A DNA stretch of 64,000 nt, from contig CAUVYP010001208.1 of NCBI GenBank assembly GCA_963556195.1, positions 1,736,001-1,800,000 on the forward strand, read 5' to 3'. This stretch comes from Sepiola atlantica. Its lineage: Eukaryota; Mollusca; Cephalopoda; Sepiida; Sepiolidae. The position numbers were made by a program, and so were the translations under genes. This document shows positions 1-12,067 of the stretch, piece by piece (positions within the stretch are counted from its first letter, which is position 1; each line of letters starts with the position of its first letter). The notes beneath the pieces are model-generated. The model was not told where the DNA came from, made no database searches, and was given only the letters and a program-made list of their open reading frames with translations.

Positions 1-6
1 AAACAT

Positions 7-82
7 TTAGCGCGTTTTAAAGTTGATATCGCTTTTGTTTATAACTTCCACATTTATTCGAATTGTGCAACGAAACTTTGCA
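7..82 (+). repeat. Conserved segment of the monomer (positions 1-76)
   Basis: Across the array this 76-bp part is nearly constant. The common exception is the T/G switch at monomer position 33 (gtttataac versus gtgtataac), which tracks the G/T type. Rarer family-specific changes include gtggatatc, ggttttgtg with cttgtacat, ttttacag with cttcccc, and gcaacaaaac. At its centre is an imperfect 18-bp palindrome built around GATATC, with aaag to the left and cttt to the right. Conserved and variable blocks within one monomer are seen in several satellite families, where conserved blocks are sometimes protein-binding sites. No binding protein can be named here. Confidence 0.8.
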
Positions 83-112
83 GACAGTCGCGGAGACACA
101 TTTTCTACTGAA
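83..112 (+). repeat. Variable box 1 (G-type / T-type switch), shown in the first monomer
   Basis: Monomer positions about 77-106 carry most of the differences between copies. The main states are gcggagacacattttct, gtggagacac with several endings, ggggagacacagtgcc, and gaagaacgtcggggaggc (all G-type), against tctcgaataggc followed by tttttct, ctctttct, ccttttct or cctttct (T-type). The following ctactgaag, ctactaaag or ctacttaag adds a further marker. These states recur in fixed order in duplicated blocks, so they serve as barcodes for higher-order repeats. Confidence 0.85.
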
Positions 113-143
113 GTACCAAGTTTCAGAAGTGCAGCTCTTGTAC
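113..143 (+). other. Imperfect inverted repeat in each monomer (possible hairpin)
   Basis: GTACCAAG at 113-120 and CTTGTAC at 137-143 can pair with one bulged C, leaving a 16-base loop. The right arm lies in variable box 2. Monomers with ctcttgtac or atcttgtac keep the full arm. Those with cttatgtac or cttttgtac keep mainly the GTAC part. Short dyads are common in satellites and sometimes noted at centromeres. With a loop this long and a stem this short, the structure is weak and its function is unknown. Confidence 0.4.
133..142 (+). repeat. Variable box 2, shown in the first monomer
   Basis: Monomer positions about 127-136 alternate among agctcttgta, agcttttgta, agcttatgta, agatcttgta, agcttgtgta and agctattgta. 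The form here is linked to box 1 type: ggggagacac boxes usually go with agatctt, cttaag-ending boxes with agcttat, and many T-type boxes with agctttt or agctctt. Where the linkage breaks, the monomer is a candidate recombinant. Confidence 0.8.
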
Positions 144-3100
144 TGCCAGAGATATGTCGATACAAACTGAATACGCAAAACATCAACAAAATTTAGCGCG
201 TTTTAAAGTTGATATCGCTTTTGTGTATAACTTCCACATTCATTCGAATTGTGCAACGAAACTTTGCAGACAGTCTCGAATAGGCTTTTTCTACTGAAGT
301 ACCAAGTTTCAGAAGTGCAGCTTTTGTACTGCCGGAGATATGTCGATACAAACTGAACACGCAAAACATCCAAAACATTTAGCGCGTTTTAAAGTTGATA
401 TCGCTTTTGTTTATAACTTCCACATTTATTCGAATTGTGCAACGAAACTTTGCAGACAGTCGCGGAGACATATTTTCTACTGAAGTACCAAGTTTCAGAA
501 GTGCAGCTCTTGTACTGCCGGAGATATTTCGATACAAACTGAATACGCAAAACATCAACAAAATTTAGCGCGTTTTAAAGTTGATATCGCTTTTGTGTAT
601 AACTTCCACATTTATTCGAATTGTGCAACGAAACTTTGCAGACAGTCTCGAATAGGCTCTTTCTACTAAAGTACCAAGTTTCAGAAGTGCAGCTCTTGTA
701 CTGCCGGAGATATGTCGATACAAACTGAATACGCAAAACATCAACAAAATTTAGCGCGTTTTAAAGTTGATATCGCTTTTGTTTATAACTTCCACATTTA
801 TTCGAATTGTGCAACGAAACTTTGAAGAACGTCGGGGAGGCACATTTCCTACTGAAGTACCAAGTTTCAGAAGTGCAGATCTTGTACTGCCGGAGATATG
901 TCGATACAAACTGAATACGCAAAACATCAACAAAATTTAGCGCGTTTTAAAGTTGATATCGCTTTTGTGTATAACTTCCACATTTATTCGAATTGTGCAA
1001 CGAAACTTTGCAGACAGTCTCGAATAGGCTTTTTCTACTGAAGTACCAAGTTTCAGAAGTGCAGCTTTTGTACTGCCGGAGATATGTCGATACAAACTGA
1101 ATACGCAAAACATCAACAAAATTAAGCGCGTTTTAAAGTTGATATCGCTTTTGTGTATAACTTCCACATTCATTCGAATTGTGCAACGAAACTTTGCAGA
1201 CAGTCTCGAATAGGCTTTTTCTACTGAAGTACCAAGTTTCAGAAGTGCAGCTTTTGTACTGCCGGAGATATGTCGATACAAACTGAATACGCAAAACATC
1301 AACAAAATTTAGCGCGTTTTAAAGTTGATATCGCTTTTGTTTATAACTTCCACATTTATTCGAATTGTGCAACGAAACTTTGCAGACAGTCGCGGAGACA
1401 CATTTTCTACTTAAGTACCAAGTTTCAGAAGTGCAGCTTATTTACTGCCGGAGATATTTCGATACAAACTGAATACGCAAAACATCAACAAAATTTAGCG
1501 CGTTTTAAAGTTGATATCGCTTTTGTGTATAACTTGTACATTTATTCGAATTGTGCAACGAAACTATGCAGACAGTCTCGAATAGGCTCTTTCTACTAAA
1601 GTACCAAGTTTCAGAAGTGCAGCTCTTGTACTGCCGGAGATATGTCGATACAAACTGAATACGCAAAACATCAACAAAATTTAGCGCGTTTTAAAGTTGA
1701 TATCGCTTTTGTTTATAACTTCCACATTTATTCGAATTGTGCAACGAAACTTTGCAGACAGTCTCGAATAGGCCTTTCTACTGAAGTACCAAGTTTCAGA
1801 AGTGCAGCTCTTGTACTGCCGGAGATATGTCGATACAAACTGAATACGCAAAACATCAACAAAATTTAGCGCGTTTTAAAGTTGATATCGCTTTTGTTTA
1901 TAACTTCCACATTTATTCGAATTGTGCAACGAAACTTTGCAGACAGTCGTGGAGACACATGTACTACTGAAGTACCAAGTTTCAGAAGTGCAGCTCTTGT
2001 ACTATACGAGATATGTCGATACAAACTGAATACGCAAAACATCAACAAAATTTAGCGCGTTTTAAAGTTGATATCGCTTTTGTTTATAACTTCCACATTT
2101 ATTCGAATTGTGCAACGAAACTTTGCAGACAGTCGCGGAGACACATTTTCTACTGAAGTACCAAGTTTCAGAAGTGCAGCTCTTGTACTGCCGGAGATAT
2201 GTCGATACAAACTGAATACGTAAAACATCAACAAAATTTAGCGCGTTTTAAAGTTGATATCGCTTTTGTGTATAACTTCCACATTTATTCGAATTGTGCA
2301 ACGAAACTTTGCAGACAGTCTCGAATAGGCTTTTTCTACTGAAGTACCAAGTTTCAGAAGTGCAGCTTTTGTACTGCCGGAGATATGTCGATACAAACTG
2401 AATACGCAAAACATCCAAAACATTTAGCGCGTTTTAAAGTTGATATCGCTTTTGTTTATAACTTCCACATTTATTCGAATTGTGCAACGAAACTTTGCAG
2501 ACAGTCGCGGAGACATATTTTCTACTTAAGTACCAAGTTTCAGAAGTGCAGCTTATGTACTGCCGGAGATATTTCGATACAAACTGAATACGCAAAACAT
2601 CAACAAAATTTAGCGCGTTTTAAAGTTGATATCGCTTTTGTGTATAACTTACACATTTATTCGAATTGTGCAACGAAACTTTGCAGACAGTCTCGAATAG
2701 GCCTTTTCTACCGAAGTACCAAGTTTCAGAAGTGCAGCTCTTGTACTGCCGGAGATATGTGGATACAAACTGAATACGCAAAACATCAACAAAATTTAGC
2801 GCGTTTTAAAGTTGATATCGCTTTTGTTTATAACTTCCACATTTATTCGAATTGTGCAACGAAACTTTGCAGACAGTCGCGGAGACACATTTTCTACTGA
2901 AGTACCAAGTTTCAGAAGTGCAGCTCTTGTACTGCCGGAGATATGTCGATACAAACTGAATACGCAAAACATCAACAAAATTTAGCGCGTTTTAAAGTTG
3001 ATATCGCTTTTGTGTATAACTTCCACATTTATTCGAATTGTGCAACGAAACTTTGCAGACAGTCTCGAATAGGCTTTTTCTACTGAAGTACCAAGTTTCA

Positions 3101-3639
3101 GAAGTGCAGCTTTTGTACTGCCGGAGATATGTCGATACAAACTGAATACGCAAAACATCCAAAACATTTAGCGCGTTTTAAAGTTGATATCGCTTTTGTT
3201 TATAACTTCCACATTTATTCGAATTGTGCAACGAAACTTTGCAGACAGTCGCGGAGACATATTTTCTACTGACGTACCAAGTTTCAGAAGTGCAGCTTAT
3301 GTACTGCCGGAGATATTTCGATACAAACTGAATACGCAAAACATCAACAAAATTTAGCGCGTTTTAAAGTTGATATCGCTTTTGTGTATAACTTCCACAT
3401 TTATTCGAATTGTGCAACGAAACTTTGCAGACAGTCTCGAATAGGCTCTTTCTACTAAAGTACCAAGTTTCAGAAGTGCAGCTCTTGTACTGCCGGAGAT
3501 ATGTCGATACAAACTGAATACGCAAAACATCAACAAAATTTAGCGCGTTTTAAAGTTGATATCGCTTTTGTTTATAACTTCCACATTTATTCGAATTGTG
3601 CAACGAAACTTTGAAGAACGTCGACGAGGCACATTTCCT

Positions 3640-6272
3640 ACTGAAGTACCAAGTTTCAGAAGTACAGATCTTGTACTGTCGGAGATATGTCGATACAAAC
3701 TGAATACGCAAAACATCAACAAAATTTAGCGCGTTTTAAAGTTGATATCGCTTTTGTGTATAACTTCCACATTTATTCGAATTGTGCAACGAAACTTTGC
3801 AGACAGTCTCGAATAGGCTTTTTCTACTGAAGTACCAAGTTTCAGAAGTGCAGCTTTTGTACTGCCGGAGATATGTCGATACAAACTGAATACGCAAAAC
3901 ATCAACAAAATTTAGCGCGTTTTAAAGTTGATATCGCTTTTGTTTATAACTTCCACATTTATTCGAATTGTGCAACGAAACTTTGCAGACAGTCGCGGAG
4001 ACACATTTTCTACTTAAGTACCAAGTTTCAGAAGTGCAGATCTTGTACTGCCGGAGATATGTCGATACAAACTGAATACGCAAAACATCAACAAAATTTA
4101 GCGCGTTTTAAAGTTGATATCGCTTTTGTTTATAACTTCCACATTTATTCGAATTGTGCAACAAAACTTTGCAGACAGTCTCGAATAGGCCTTTTCTACT
4201 GAAGTACCAAGTTTCAGAAGTGCAGCTCTTGTACTGCCGGAGATATGTCGATACAAACTGAATACGCAAAACATCAACAAAATTTAGCGCGTTTTAAAGT
4301 TGATATCGCTTTTGTTTATAACTTCCACATTTATTCGAATTGTGCAACGAAACTTTGCAGACCGTCGCGGAGACACATGTCCTACTGAAGTACCAAGTTT
4401 CAGAAGTGCAGCTCTTGTACTGCCGGAGATATGTCGATACAAACTGAATACGCAAAACATCAACAAAATTTAGCGCGTTTTAAAGTTGATATCGCTTTTG
4501 TGTATAACTTCCACATTTATTCGAATTGTGCAACGAAACTTTGCAGACAGTCGCGGAGACACATTTTCTACTGAAGTACCCAGTTTCAGAAGTGCAGCTC
4601 TTGTACTGCCGGAGATATGTCGATACAAACTGAATACGCAAAACATCAACAAAATTTAGCGCGTTTTAAAGTTGATATCGCTTTTGTTTATAACTTCCAC
4701 ATTTATTCGAATTGTGCAACGAAACTTTGCAGACAGTCGTGGAGACACATTTACTACTGAAGTACCAAGTTTCAGAAGTGCAGCTTATGTACTGCCGGAG
4801 ATATGTCGATACAAACTGAATACGCAAAACATCAACAAAATTTAGCGCGTTTTAAAGTTGATATCGCTTTTGTTTATAACTTCCACATTTATTCGAATTG
4901 TGCAACGAAACTTTGCAGACAGTCTCGAATAGGCCCTTTCTACTGAAGTACCAAGTTTCAGAAGTGCAGCTCTTGTACTGCCGGAGATATGTCGATACAA
5001 ACTGAATACGCAAAACATCAACAAAATTTAGCGCGTTTTAAAGTTGATATCGCTTTTGTTTATAACTTCCACATTTATTCGAATTGTGCAACGAAACTTT
5101 GCAGACAGTCGTGGAGACACATGTTCTACTGAAGTACCAAGTTTCAGAAGTGCAGCTCTTGTACTGCCGGAGATATGTCGATACAAACTGAATACGCAAA
5201 ACATCAACAAAATTTAGCGCGTTTTAAAGTTGATATCGCTTTTGTTTATAACTTCCACATTTATTCGAATTGTGCAACGAAACTTTGCAGACAGTCTCGA
5301 ATAGGCCTTTTCTACCGAAGTACCAAGTTTCAGAAGTGCAGCTCTTGTACTGCCGGAGATATGTCGATACAAACTGAATACGCAAAACATCCAAAACATT
5401 TAGCGCGTTTTAAAGTTAATATCGCTTTTGTTTATAACTTCCACATTTATTCGAATTGTGCAACGAAACTTTGCAGACAGTCGCGGAGACATATTTTCCA
5501 CTGAAGTACCAAGTTTCAGAAGTGCAGCTTATGTACTGCCGGAGATATTTCGATACAAACTGAATACGCAAAACATCAACAAAATTTAGCGCGTTTTAAA
5601 GTTGATATCGCTTTTGTGTATAACTTCCACATTTATTCGAATTGTGCAACGAAACTTTGCAGACAGTCTCGAATAGGCTCTGACTACTAAAGTACCAAGT
5701 TTCAGAAGTGCAGCTCTTGTACTGCCGGAGATATGTCGATACAAACTGAATACGCAAAACATCAACAAAATTTAGCGCGTTTTAAAGTTGATATCGCTTT
5801 TGTTTATAACTTCCACATTTATTCGAATTGTGCAACGAAACTTTGAAGAACGTCGGAGAGGCACATTTCCTACTGAAGTACCAAGTTTCAGAAGTACAGA
5901 TCTTGTACTGCCGGAGATATGTCGATACAAACTGAATACGAAAAACATCAACAAAATTTAGCGCGTTTTAAAGTTGATATCGCTTTTGTGTATAACTTCC
6001 ACATTTATTCGAATTGTGCAACGAAACTTTGCAGACAGTCTCGAATAGGCTTTTTCTACTGAAGTACCAAGTTTCAGAAGTGCAGCTTTTGTACTGCCGG
6101 AGATATGTCGATACAAACTGAATACGCAAAACATCAACAAAATTTAGCGCGTTTTAAAGTTGATATCGCTTTTGTTTATAACTTCCACATTTATTCGAAT
6201 TGTGCAACGAAACTTTGCAGACAGTCGCGGAGACACATTTTCTACTTAAGTACCAAGTTTCAGAAGTGCAGC
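3640..6272 (+). repeat. Duplicated block, 20-monomer offset, copy 1
   Basis: This stretch matches 7360-9992 at a constant offset of 3,720 bp (20 monomers). The order of box states is the same throughout, including the rare states gtggagacacatttac, gcggagacacatgtcc and ggctctgact. I count about ten single-base differences over 2.6 kb, for example gttaatatc at 5418 here against gttgatatc, and ttttccact at about 5496 here against ttttctact. The match stops at 6273, where this copy has cttatgtac and the other has ctcttgtac. Confidence 0.9.
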
Positions 6273-7359
6273 TTATGTACTGCCGGAGATATGTCGATAC
6301 AAACTGAATACGCAAAACATCAACAAAATTTAGCGCGTTTTAAAGTTGATATCGCTTTTGTGTATAACTTCCACATTTATTCGAATTGTGCAACGAAACT
6401 TTGCAGACAGTCTCGAATAGGCCTTTTCTACCGAAGTACCAAGTTTCAGAAGTGCAGTCATTGTACTGCCGGAGATATGTCGATACAAACTGAATACGCA
6501 AAACATCCAAAACATTTAGCGCGTTTTAAAGTTGATATCGCTTTTGTTTATAACTTCCACATTTATTCGAATTGTGCAACGAAACTTTGCAGACAGTCGC
6601 GGAGACATATTTTCTACTGAAGTACCAAGTTTCAGAAGTGCAGCTTATGTACTGCCGGAGATATTTCGATACAAACTGAATACGCAAAACATCAACAAAA
6701 TTTAGCGCGTTTTAAAGTTGATATCGCTTTTGTGTATAACTTCCACATTTATTCGAATTGTGCAACGAAACTTTGCAGACAGTCTCGAATAGGCTCTTTC
6801 TACTAAAGTACCAAGTTTCAGAAGTGCAGCTCTTGTACTGCCGGAGATATGTCGATACAAACTGAATACGCAAAACATCAACAAAATTTAGCGCGTTTTA
6901 AAGTTGATATCGCTTTTGTTTATAACTTCCACATTTATTCGAATTGTGCAACGAAACTTTGAAGAACGTCGGGGAGGCACATTTCCTACTGAAGTACCAA
7001 GTTTCAGAAGTACAGATCTTGTACTGCCGGAGATATGTCGATACAAACTGAATACGCAAAACATCAACAAAATTTAGCGGGTTTTAAAGTTGATATCGCT
7101 TTTGTGTATAACTTCCACATTTATTCGAATTGTGCAACGAAACTTTGCAGACAGTCTCGAATGGGCCTTTTCTACTAAAGTACCAAGTTTCAGAAGTGCA
7201 GCTTTTGTACTGCCGGAGATATGTCGATACAAACTGAATACGCAAAACATCAACAAAATTTAGCGCGTTTTAAAGTTGATATCGCTTTTGTTTATAACTT
7301 CCACATTTATTCGAATTGTGCAACGAAACTTTGCAGACAGTCGCGGAGACACATTTTCT
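6273..7359 (+). repeat. Monomers between the two 20-monomer-offset copies
   Basis: About six monomers that continue the tetramer-like pattern of the left domain. They include a T-type monomer with catccaaaacattta (6330-6515, with the private change cagtcattg) and a gaagaacgtcggggagg monomer at 6888-7073. With the preceding block they complete the 3,720-bp period. The next monomer, 7260-7445, is a hybrid (listed separately). Confidence 0.8.
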
Positions 7360-7445
7360 ACTGAAGTACCAAGTTTCAGAAGTACAGATCTTGTACTGCC
7401 GGAGATATGTCGATACAAACTGAATACGCAAAACATCAACAAAAT
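7260..7445 (+). repeat. Hybrid monomer at a duplication junction
   Basis: Box 1 is the common gcggagacacattttct state, but the downstream part carries agtacagatctt, which elsewhere in the left domain is nearly always coupled to the gaagaacgtcggggagg box (for example 6888-7073 and 9492-9677). The switch between the two histories falls in the conserved gtaccaagtttcagaag segment. It coincides with the left edge of the 20-monomer duplication, as expected if unequal crossover made both. Confidence 0.7.
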
Positions 7446-9992
7446 TTAGCGCGTTTTAAAGTTGATATCGCTTTTGTGTATAACTTCAACATTTATTCGA
7501 ATTGTGCAACGAAACTTTGCAGACAGTCTCGAATAGGCTTTTTCTACTGAAGTACCAAGTTTCAGAAGTGCAGCTTTTGTACTGCCGGAGATATGTCGAT
7601 ACAAACTGAATACGCAAAACATCAACAAAATTTAGCGCGTTTTAAAGTTGATATCGCTTTTGTTTATAACTTCCACATTTATTCGAATTGTGCAACGAAA
7701 CTTTGCAGACAGTCGCGGAGACACATTTTCTACTTAAGTACCAAGTTTCAGAAGTGCAGATCTTGTACTGCCGGAGATATGTCGATACAAACTGAATACG
7801 CAAAACATCAACAAAATTTAGCGCGTTTTAAAGTTGATATCGCTTTTGTTTATAACTTCCACATTTATTCGAATTGTGCAACAAAACTTTGCAGACAGTC
7901 TCGAATAGGCCTTTTCTACTGAAGTACCAAGTTTCAGAAGTGCAGCTCTTGTACTGCCGGAGATATGTCGATACAAACTGAATACGCAAAACATCAACAA
8001 AATTTAGCGCGTTTTAAAGTTGATATCGCTTTTGTTTATAACTTCCACATTTATTCGAATTGTGCAACGAAACTTTGCAGACCGTCGCGGAGACACATGT
8101 CCTACTGAAGTACCAAGTTTCAGAAGTGCAGCTCTTGTACTGCCGGAGATATGTCGATACAAACTGAATACGCAAAACATCAACAAAATTTAGCGCGTTT
8201 TAAAGTTGATATCGCTTTTGTGTATAACTTCCACATTTATTCGAATTGTGCAACGAAACTTTGCAGACAGTCGCGGAGACACATTTTCTACTGAAGTACC
8301 CAGTTTCAGAAGTGCAGCTCTTGTACTGCCGGAGATATGTCGATACAAACTGAATACGCAAAACATCAACAAAATTTAGCGCGTTTTAAAGTTGATATCG
8401 CTTTTGTTTATAACTTCCACATTTATTCGAATTGTGCAACGAAACTTTGCAGACAGTCGTGGAGACACATTTACTACTGAAGTACCAAGTTTCAGAAGTG
8501 CAGCTTATGTACTGCCGGAGATATGTCGATACAAACTGAATACGCAAAACATCAACAAAATTTAGCGCGTTTTAAAGTTGATATCGCTTTTGTTTATAAC
8601 TTCCACATTTATTCGAATTGTGCAACGAATCTTTGCAGACAGTCTCCAATAGGCCCTTTCTACTGAAGTACCAAGTTTCAGAAGTGCAGCTCTTGTACTG
8701 CCGGAGTTATGTCGATACAAACTGAATACGCAAAACATCAACAAAATTTAGCGCGTTTTAAAGTTGATATCGCTTTTGTTTATAACTTCCACATTTATTC
8801 GAATTGTGCAACGAAACTTTGCAGACAGTCGTGGAGACACATGTTCTACTGAAGTACCAAGTTTCAGAAGTGCAGCTCTTGTACTGCCGGAGATATGTCG
8901 ATACAAACTGAATACGCAAAACATCAACAAAATTTAGCGCGTTTTAAAGTTGATATCGCTTTTGTTTATAACTTCCACATTTATTCGAATTGTGCAACGA
9001 AACTTTGCAGACAGTCTCGAATAGGCCTTTTCTACCGAAGTACCAAGTTTCAGAAGTGCAGCTCTTGTACTGCCGGAGATATGCGGATACAAACTGAATA
9101 CGCAAAACATCCAAAACATTTAGCGCGTTTTAAAGTTGATATCGCTTTTGTTTATAACTTCCACATTTATTCGAATTGTGCAACGAAACTTTGCAGACAG
9201 TCGCGGAGACATATTTTCTACTGAAGTACCAAGTTTCAGAAGTGCAGCTTATGTACTGCCGGAGATATTTCGATACAAACTGAATACGCAAAACATCAAC
9301 AAAATTTAGCGCGTTTTAAAGTTGATATCGCTTTTGTGTATAACTTCCACATTTATTCGAATTGTGCAACGAAACTTTGCAGACAGTCTCGAATACGCTC
9401 TGACTACTAAAGTACCAAGTTTCAGAAGTGCAGCTCTTGTACTGCCGGAGATATGTCGATACAAACTGAATACGCAAAACATCAACAAAATTTAGCGCGT
9501 TTTAAAGTTGATATCGCTTTTGTTTATAACTTCCACATTTATTCGAATTGTGCAACGAAACTTTGAAGAACGTCGGGGAGGCACATTTCCTACTGAAGTA
9601 CCAAGTTTCAGAAGTACAGATCTTGTACTGCCGGAGATATGTCGATACAAACTGAATACGAAAAACATCAACAAAATTTAGCGCGTTTTAAAGTTGATAT
9701 CGCTTTTGTGTATAACTTCCACATTTATTCGAATTGTGCAACGAAACTTTGCAGACAGTCTCGAATAGGCTTTTTCTACTGAAGTACCAAGTTTCAGAAG
9801 TGCAGCTTTTGTACTGCCGGAGATATGTCGATACAAACTGAATACGCAAAACATCAACAAAATTTAGCGCGTTTTAAAGTTGATATCGCTTTTGTTTATA
9901 ACTTCCACATTTATTCGAATTGTGCAACGAAACTTTGCAGACAGTCGCGGAGACACATTTTCTACTTAAGTACCAAGTTTCAGAAGTGCAGC
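7360..9992 (+). repeat. Duplicated block, 20-monomer offset, copy 2
   Basis: Second copy of 3640-6272. Private changes here include cttcaacat near 7486, acgaatcttt and gtctccaat near 8630-8647, gagttatg near 8706, atgcggata near 9083 and gaatacgctctgac near 9396. Three of the changes sit in one monomer (8562-8747), so this copy carries a small mutation cluster. The left edge falls inside the hybrid monomer at 7260-7445. Confidence 0.9.
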
Positions 9993-10021
9993 TCTTGTAC
10001 TGCCGGAGATATGTCGATACA

Positions 10022-11848
10022 AACTGAATACGCAAAACATCAACAAAATTTAGCGCGTTTTAAAGTTGATATCGCTTTTGTGTATAACTTCCACATTTAT
10101 TCGAATTGTGCAACGAAACTTTGCAGACAGTCTCGAATAGGCTCTTTCTACTAAAGTACCAAGTTTCAGAAGTGCAGCTCTTGTACTGCCGGAGATATGT
10201 CGATACAAACTGAATACGCAAAACATCAACAAAATTTAGCGCGTTTTAAAGTTGATATCGCTTTTGTTTATAACTTCCACATTTATTCGAATTGTGCAAC
10301 GAAACTTTGAAGAACGTCGGGGAGGCACATTTCCTACTGAAGTACCAAGTTTCAGAAGTACAGATCTTGTACTGCCGGAGATATGTCGATACAAACTGAA
10401 TACGCAAAACATCAACAAAATTTAGCGCGTTTTAAAGTTGATATCGCTTTTGTGTATAACTTCCACATTTATTCGAATTGTGCAACGAAACTTTGCAGAC
10501 AGTCTCGAATGGGCCTTTTCTACTGAAGTACCAAGTTTCAGAAGTGCAGCTTTTGTACTGCCGGAGATATGTCGATACAAACTGAATACGCAAAACATCA
10601 ACAAAATTTAGCGCGTTTTAAAGTTGATATCGCTTTTGTTTATAACTTCCACATTTATTCGAATTGTGCAACGAAACTTTGCAGACAGTCGCGGAGACAC
10701 ATTTTCTACTAAAGTACCAAGTTTCAGAAGTGCAGCTTGTGTACTGCCGGAGATATGTCGATACAAACTGAATACGCAAAACATCAACAAAATTTAGCGC
10801 GTTTTAAAGTTGATATCGCTTTTGTGTATAACTTCCACATTTATTCGAATTGTGCAACGAAACTTTGCAGACAATCTCGAATAGGCTCTTTCTACTAAAG
10901 TACCAAGTTTCAGAAGTGCAGCTCTTGTACTGCCGGAGATATGTCGATACAAACTGAATACGCAAAACATCAACAAAATTTAGCGCGTTTTAAAGTTGAT
11001 ATCGCTTTTGTTTATAACTTCCACATTTATTCGAATTGTGCAACGAAACTTTGCAGACAGTCGGGGAGACACAGTGCCTACTGAAGTACCAAGTTTCAGA
11101 AGTGCAGATCTTGTACTGCCGGAGATATGTCGATACAAACTGAATACGCAAAACATCAACAAAATTTAGCGCGTTTTAAAGTTGATATCGCTTTTGTTTA
11201 TAACTTCCACATTTATTCGAATTGTGCAACAAAACTTTGCAGACAGTCTCGAATAGGCCTTTTCTACTGAAGTACCAAGTTTCAGAAGTGCAGCTCTTGT
11301 ACTGCCGGAGATATGTCGATACAAACTGAATACGCAAAACATCAACAAAATTTAGCGCGTTTTAAAGTTGATATCGCTTTTGTTTATAACTTCCACATTT
11401 ATTCGAATTGTGCAACGAAACTTTGCAGACCGTCGCGGAGACACATGTCCTACTGAAGTACCAAGTTTCAGAAGTGCAGCTCTTGTACTGCCGGAGATAT
11501 GTCGATACAAACTGAATACGCAAAACATCAACAAAATTTAGCGCGTTTTAAAGTTGATATCGCTTTTGTGTATAACTTCCACATTTATTCGAATTGTGCA
11601 ACGAAACTTTGCAGACAGTGGCAGAGACACATTTTCTACTGAAGTACCCAGTTTCAGAAGTGCAGCTCTTGTACTGCCGGAGATATGTCGATACAAACTG
11701 AATACGCAAAACATCAACAAAATTTAGCGCGTTTTAAAGTTGATATCGCTTTTGTTTATAACTTCCACATTTATTCGAATTGTGCAACGAAACTTTGCAG
11801 ACAGTCGTGGAGACACATTTACTACTGAAGTACCAAGTTTCAGAAGTG
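10022..11848 (+). repeat. 11-monomer HOR, copy 1
   Basis: Matches 12068-13894 at an offset of 2,046 bp (11 monomers). The box order is: T ctctttct; gaagaacgtcggggagg; T gaatgggcc; gcgg with agcttgtgta; T ctctttct; ggggagacacagtgcc; T with gcaacaaaac; gcgg with catgtcc; gtggcagagac with tacccag; gtgg with atttactact. Differences are few, for example gacaatctcg near 10873 here. The match is weaker at the extreme left edge and stops at 11849, inside a hybrid monomer. Confidence 0.88.
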
Positions 11849-11909
11849 CAGCTCTTGTACTGCCGGAGATATGTCGATACAAACTGAATACGCAAAACAT
11901 CCAAAACAT
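11724..11909 (+). repeat. Hybrid monomer at the end of 11-monomer copy 1
   Basis: Box 1 is gtggagacacatttact, the state that normally follows the tacccag monomer (as at 4656-4841 and 8376-8561). The tail is catccaaaacattta, which elsewhere in the left domain belongs to T-type monomers such as 5214-5399 and 8934-9119. The monomers that follow (11910 onward, catattttct with atatttcg) are those that follow 5399 and 9119. This pattern marks a recombination point within the monomer. Confidence 0.7.
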
Positions 11910-12067
11910 TTAGCGCGTTTTAAAGTTGATATCGCTTTTGTTTATAACTTCCACATTTATTCGAATTGTGCAACGAAACTTTGCAGACAGTCGCGGAGAC
12001 ATATTTTCTACTGAAGTACCAAGTTTCAGATGTGCAGCTTATGTACTGCCGGAGATATTTCGATACA

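Larger units (their letters stand above)
7..192 (+). repeat. First complete monomer (reference for internal coordinates)
   Basis: This is a representative G-type monomer. In order it has the start ttagcgcgttttaaag, a GATATC (EcoRV) core, gtttataacttccac, an AsuII site TTCGAA, gtgcaacgaaactttgcag, variable box 1, gtaccaagtttcagaag, variable box 2, ctgccagagatatgtcg and a closing A-rich tail gcaaaacatcaac. The ctgccaga here is a private change from the usual ctgccgga. The start point is arbitrary because a tandem repeat has no natural start. I chose it so that copies can be numbered consistently. Confidence 0.95.
1..3639 (+). repeat. Left mixed domain with loose 4-monomer pattern
   Basis: No long exact HOR is visible here, but a four-monomer pattern shows: 2052-2795 and 2796-3539 follow the same order (gcggagacacattttct; T-type ending in catccaaaacattta; gcggagacatattttct with atatttcg; T-type). 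The alternation of G and T types breaks at 937-1308, where two T-type monomers are adjacent and the second has ttaagcgcg instead of tttagcgcg at the join. It also breaks at about 1495-1865 (T,T) and 1866-2237 (G,G). A 1-base deletion (ggcctttct) lies at 1771-1780. Nothing other than monomers is present. Confidence 0.85.

Noticed and set aside
59..75. CENP-B-box-like sequence on the minus strand (TTTCGTTGCA...)
   Set aside because: It matches the first half of the 17-base CENP-B box (TTCG and the central A) but lacks the CGGG half needed for binding. About 10 of 17 positions fit, which is not enough to call a site.
113..143. Transcription terminator or structured RNA at the GTACCAAG/CTTGTAC dyad
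   Set aside because: The stem is short, bulged and lost in many monomers through box 2 changes, and no T-run follows it. I keep it only as a weak inverted repeat.
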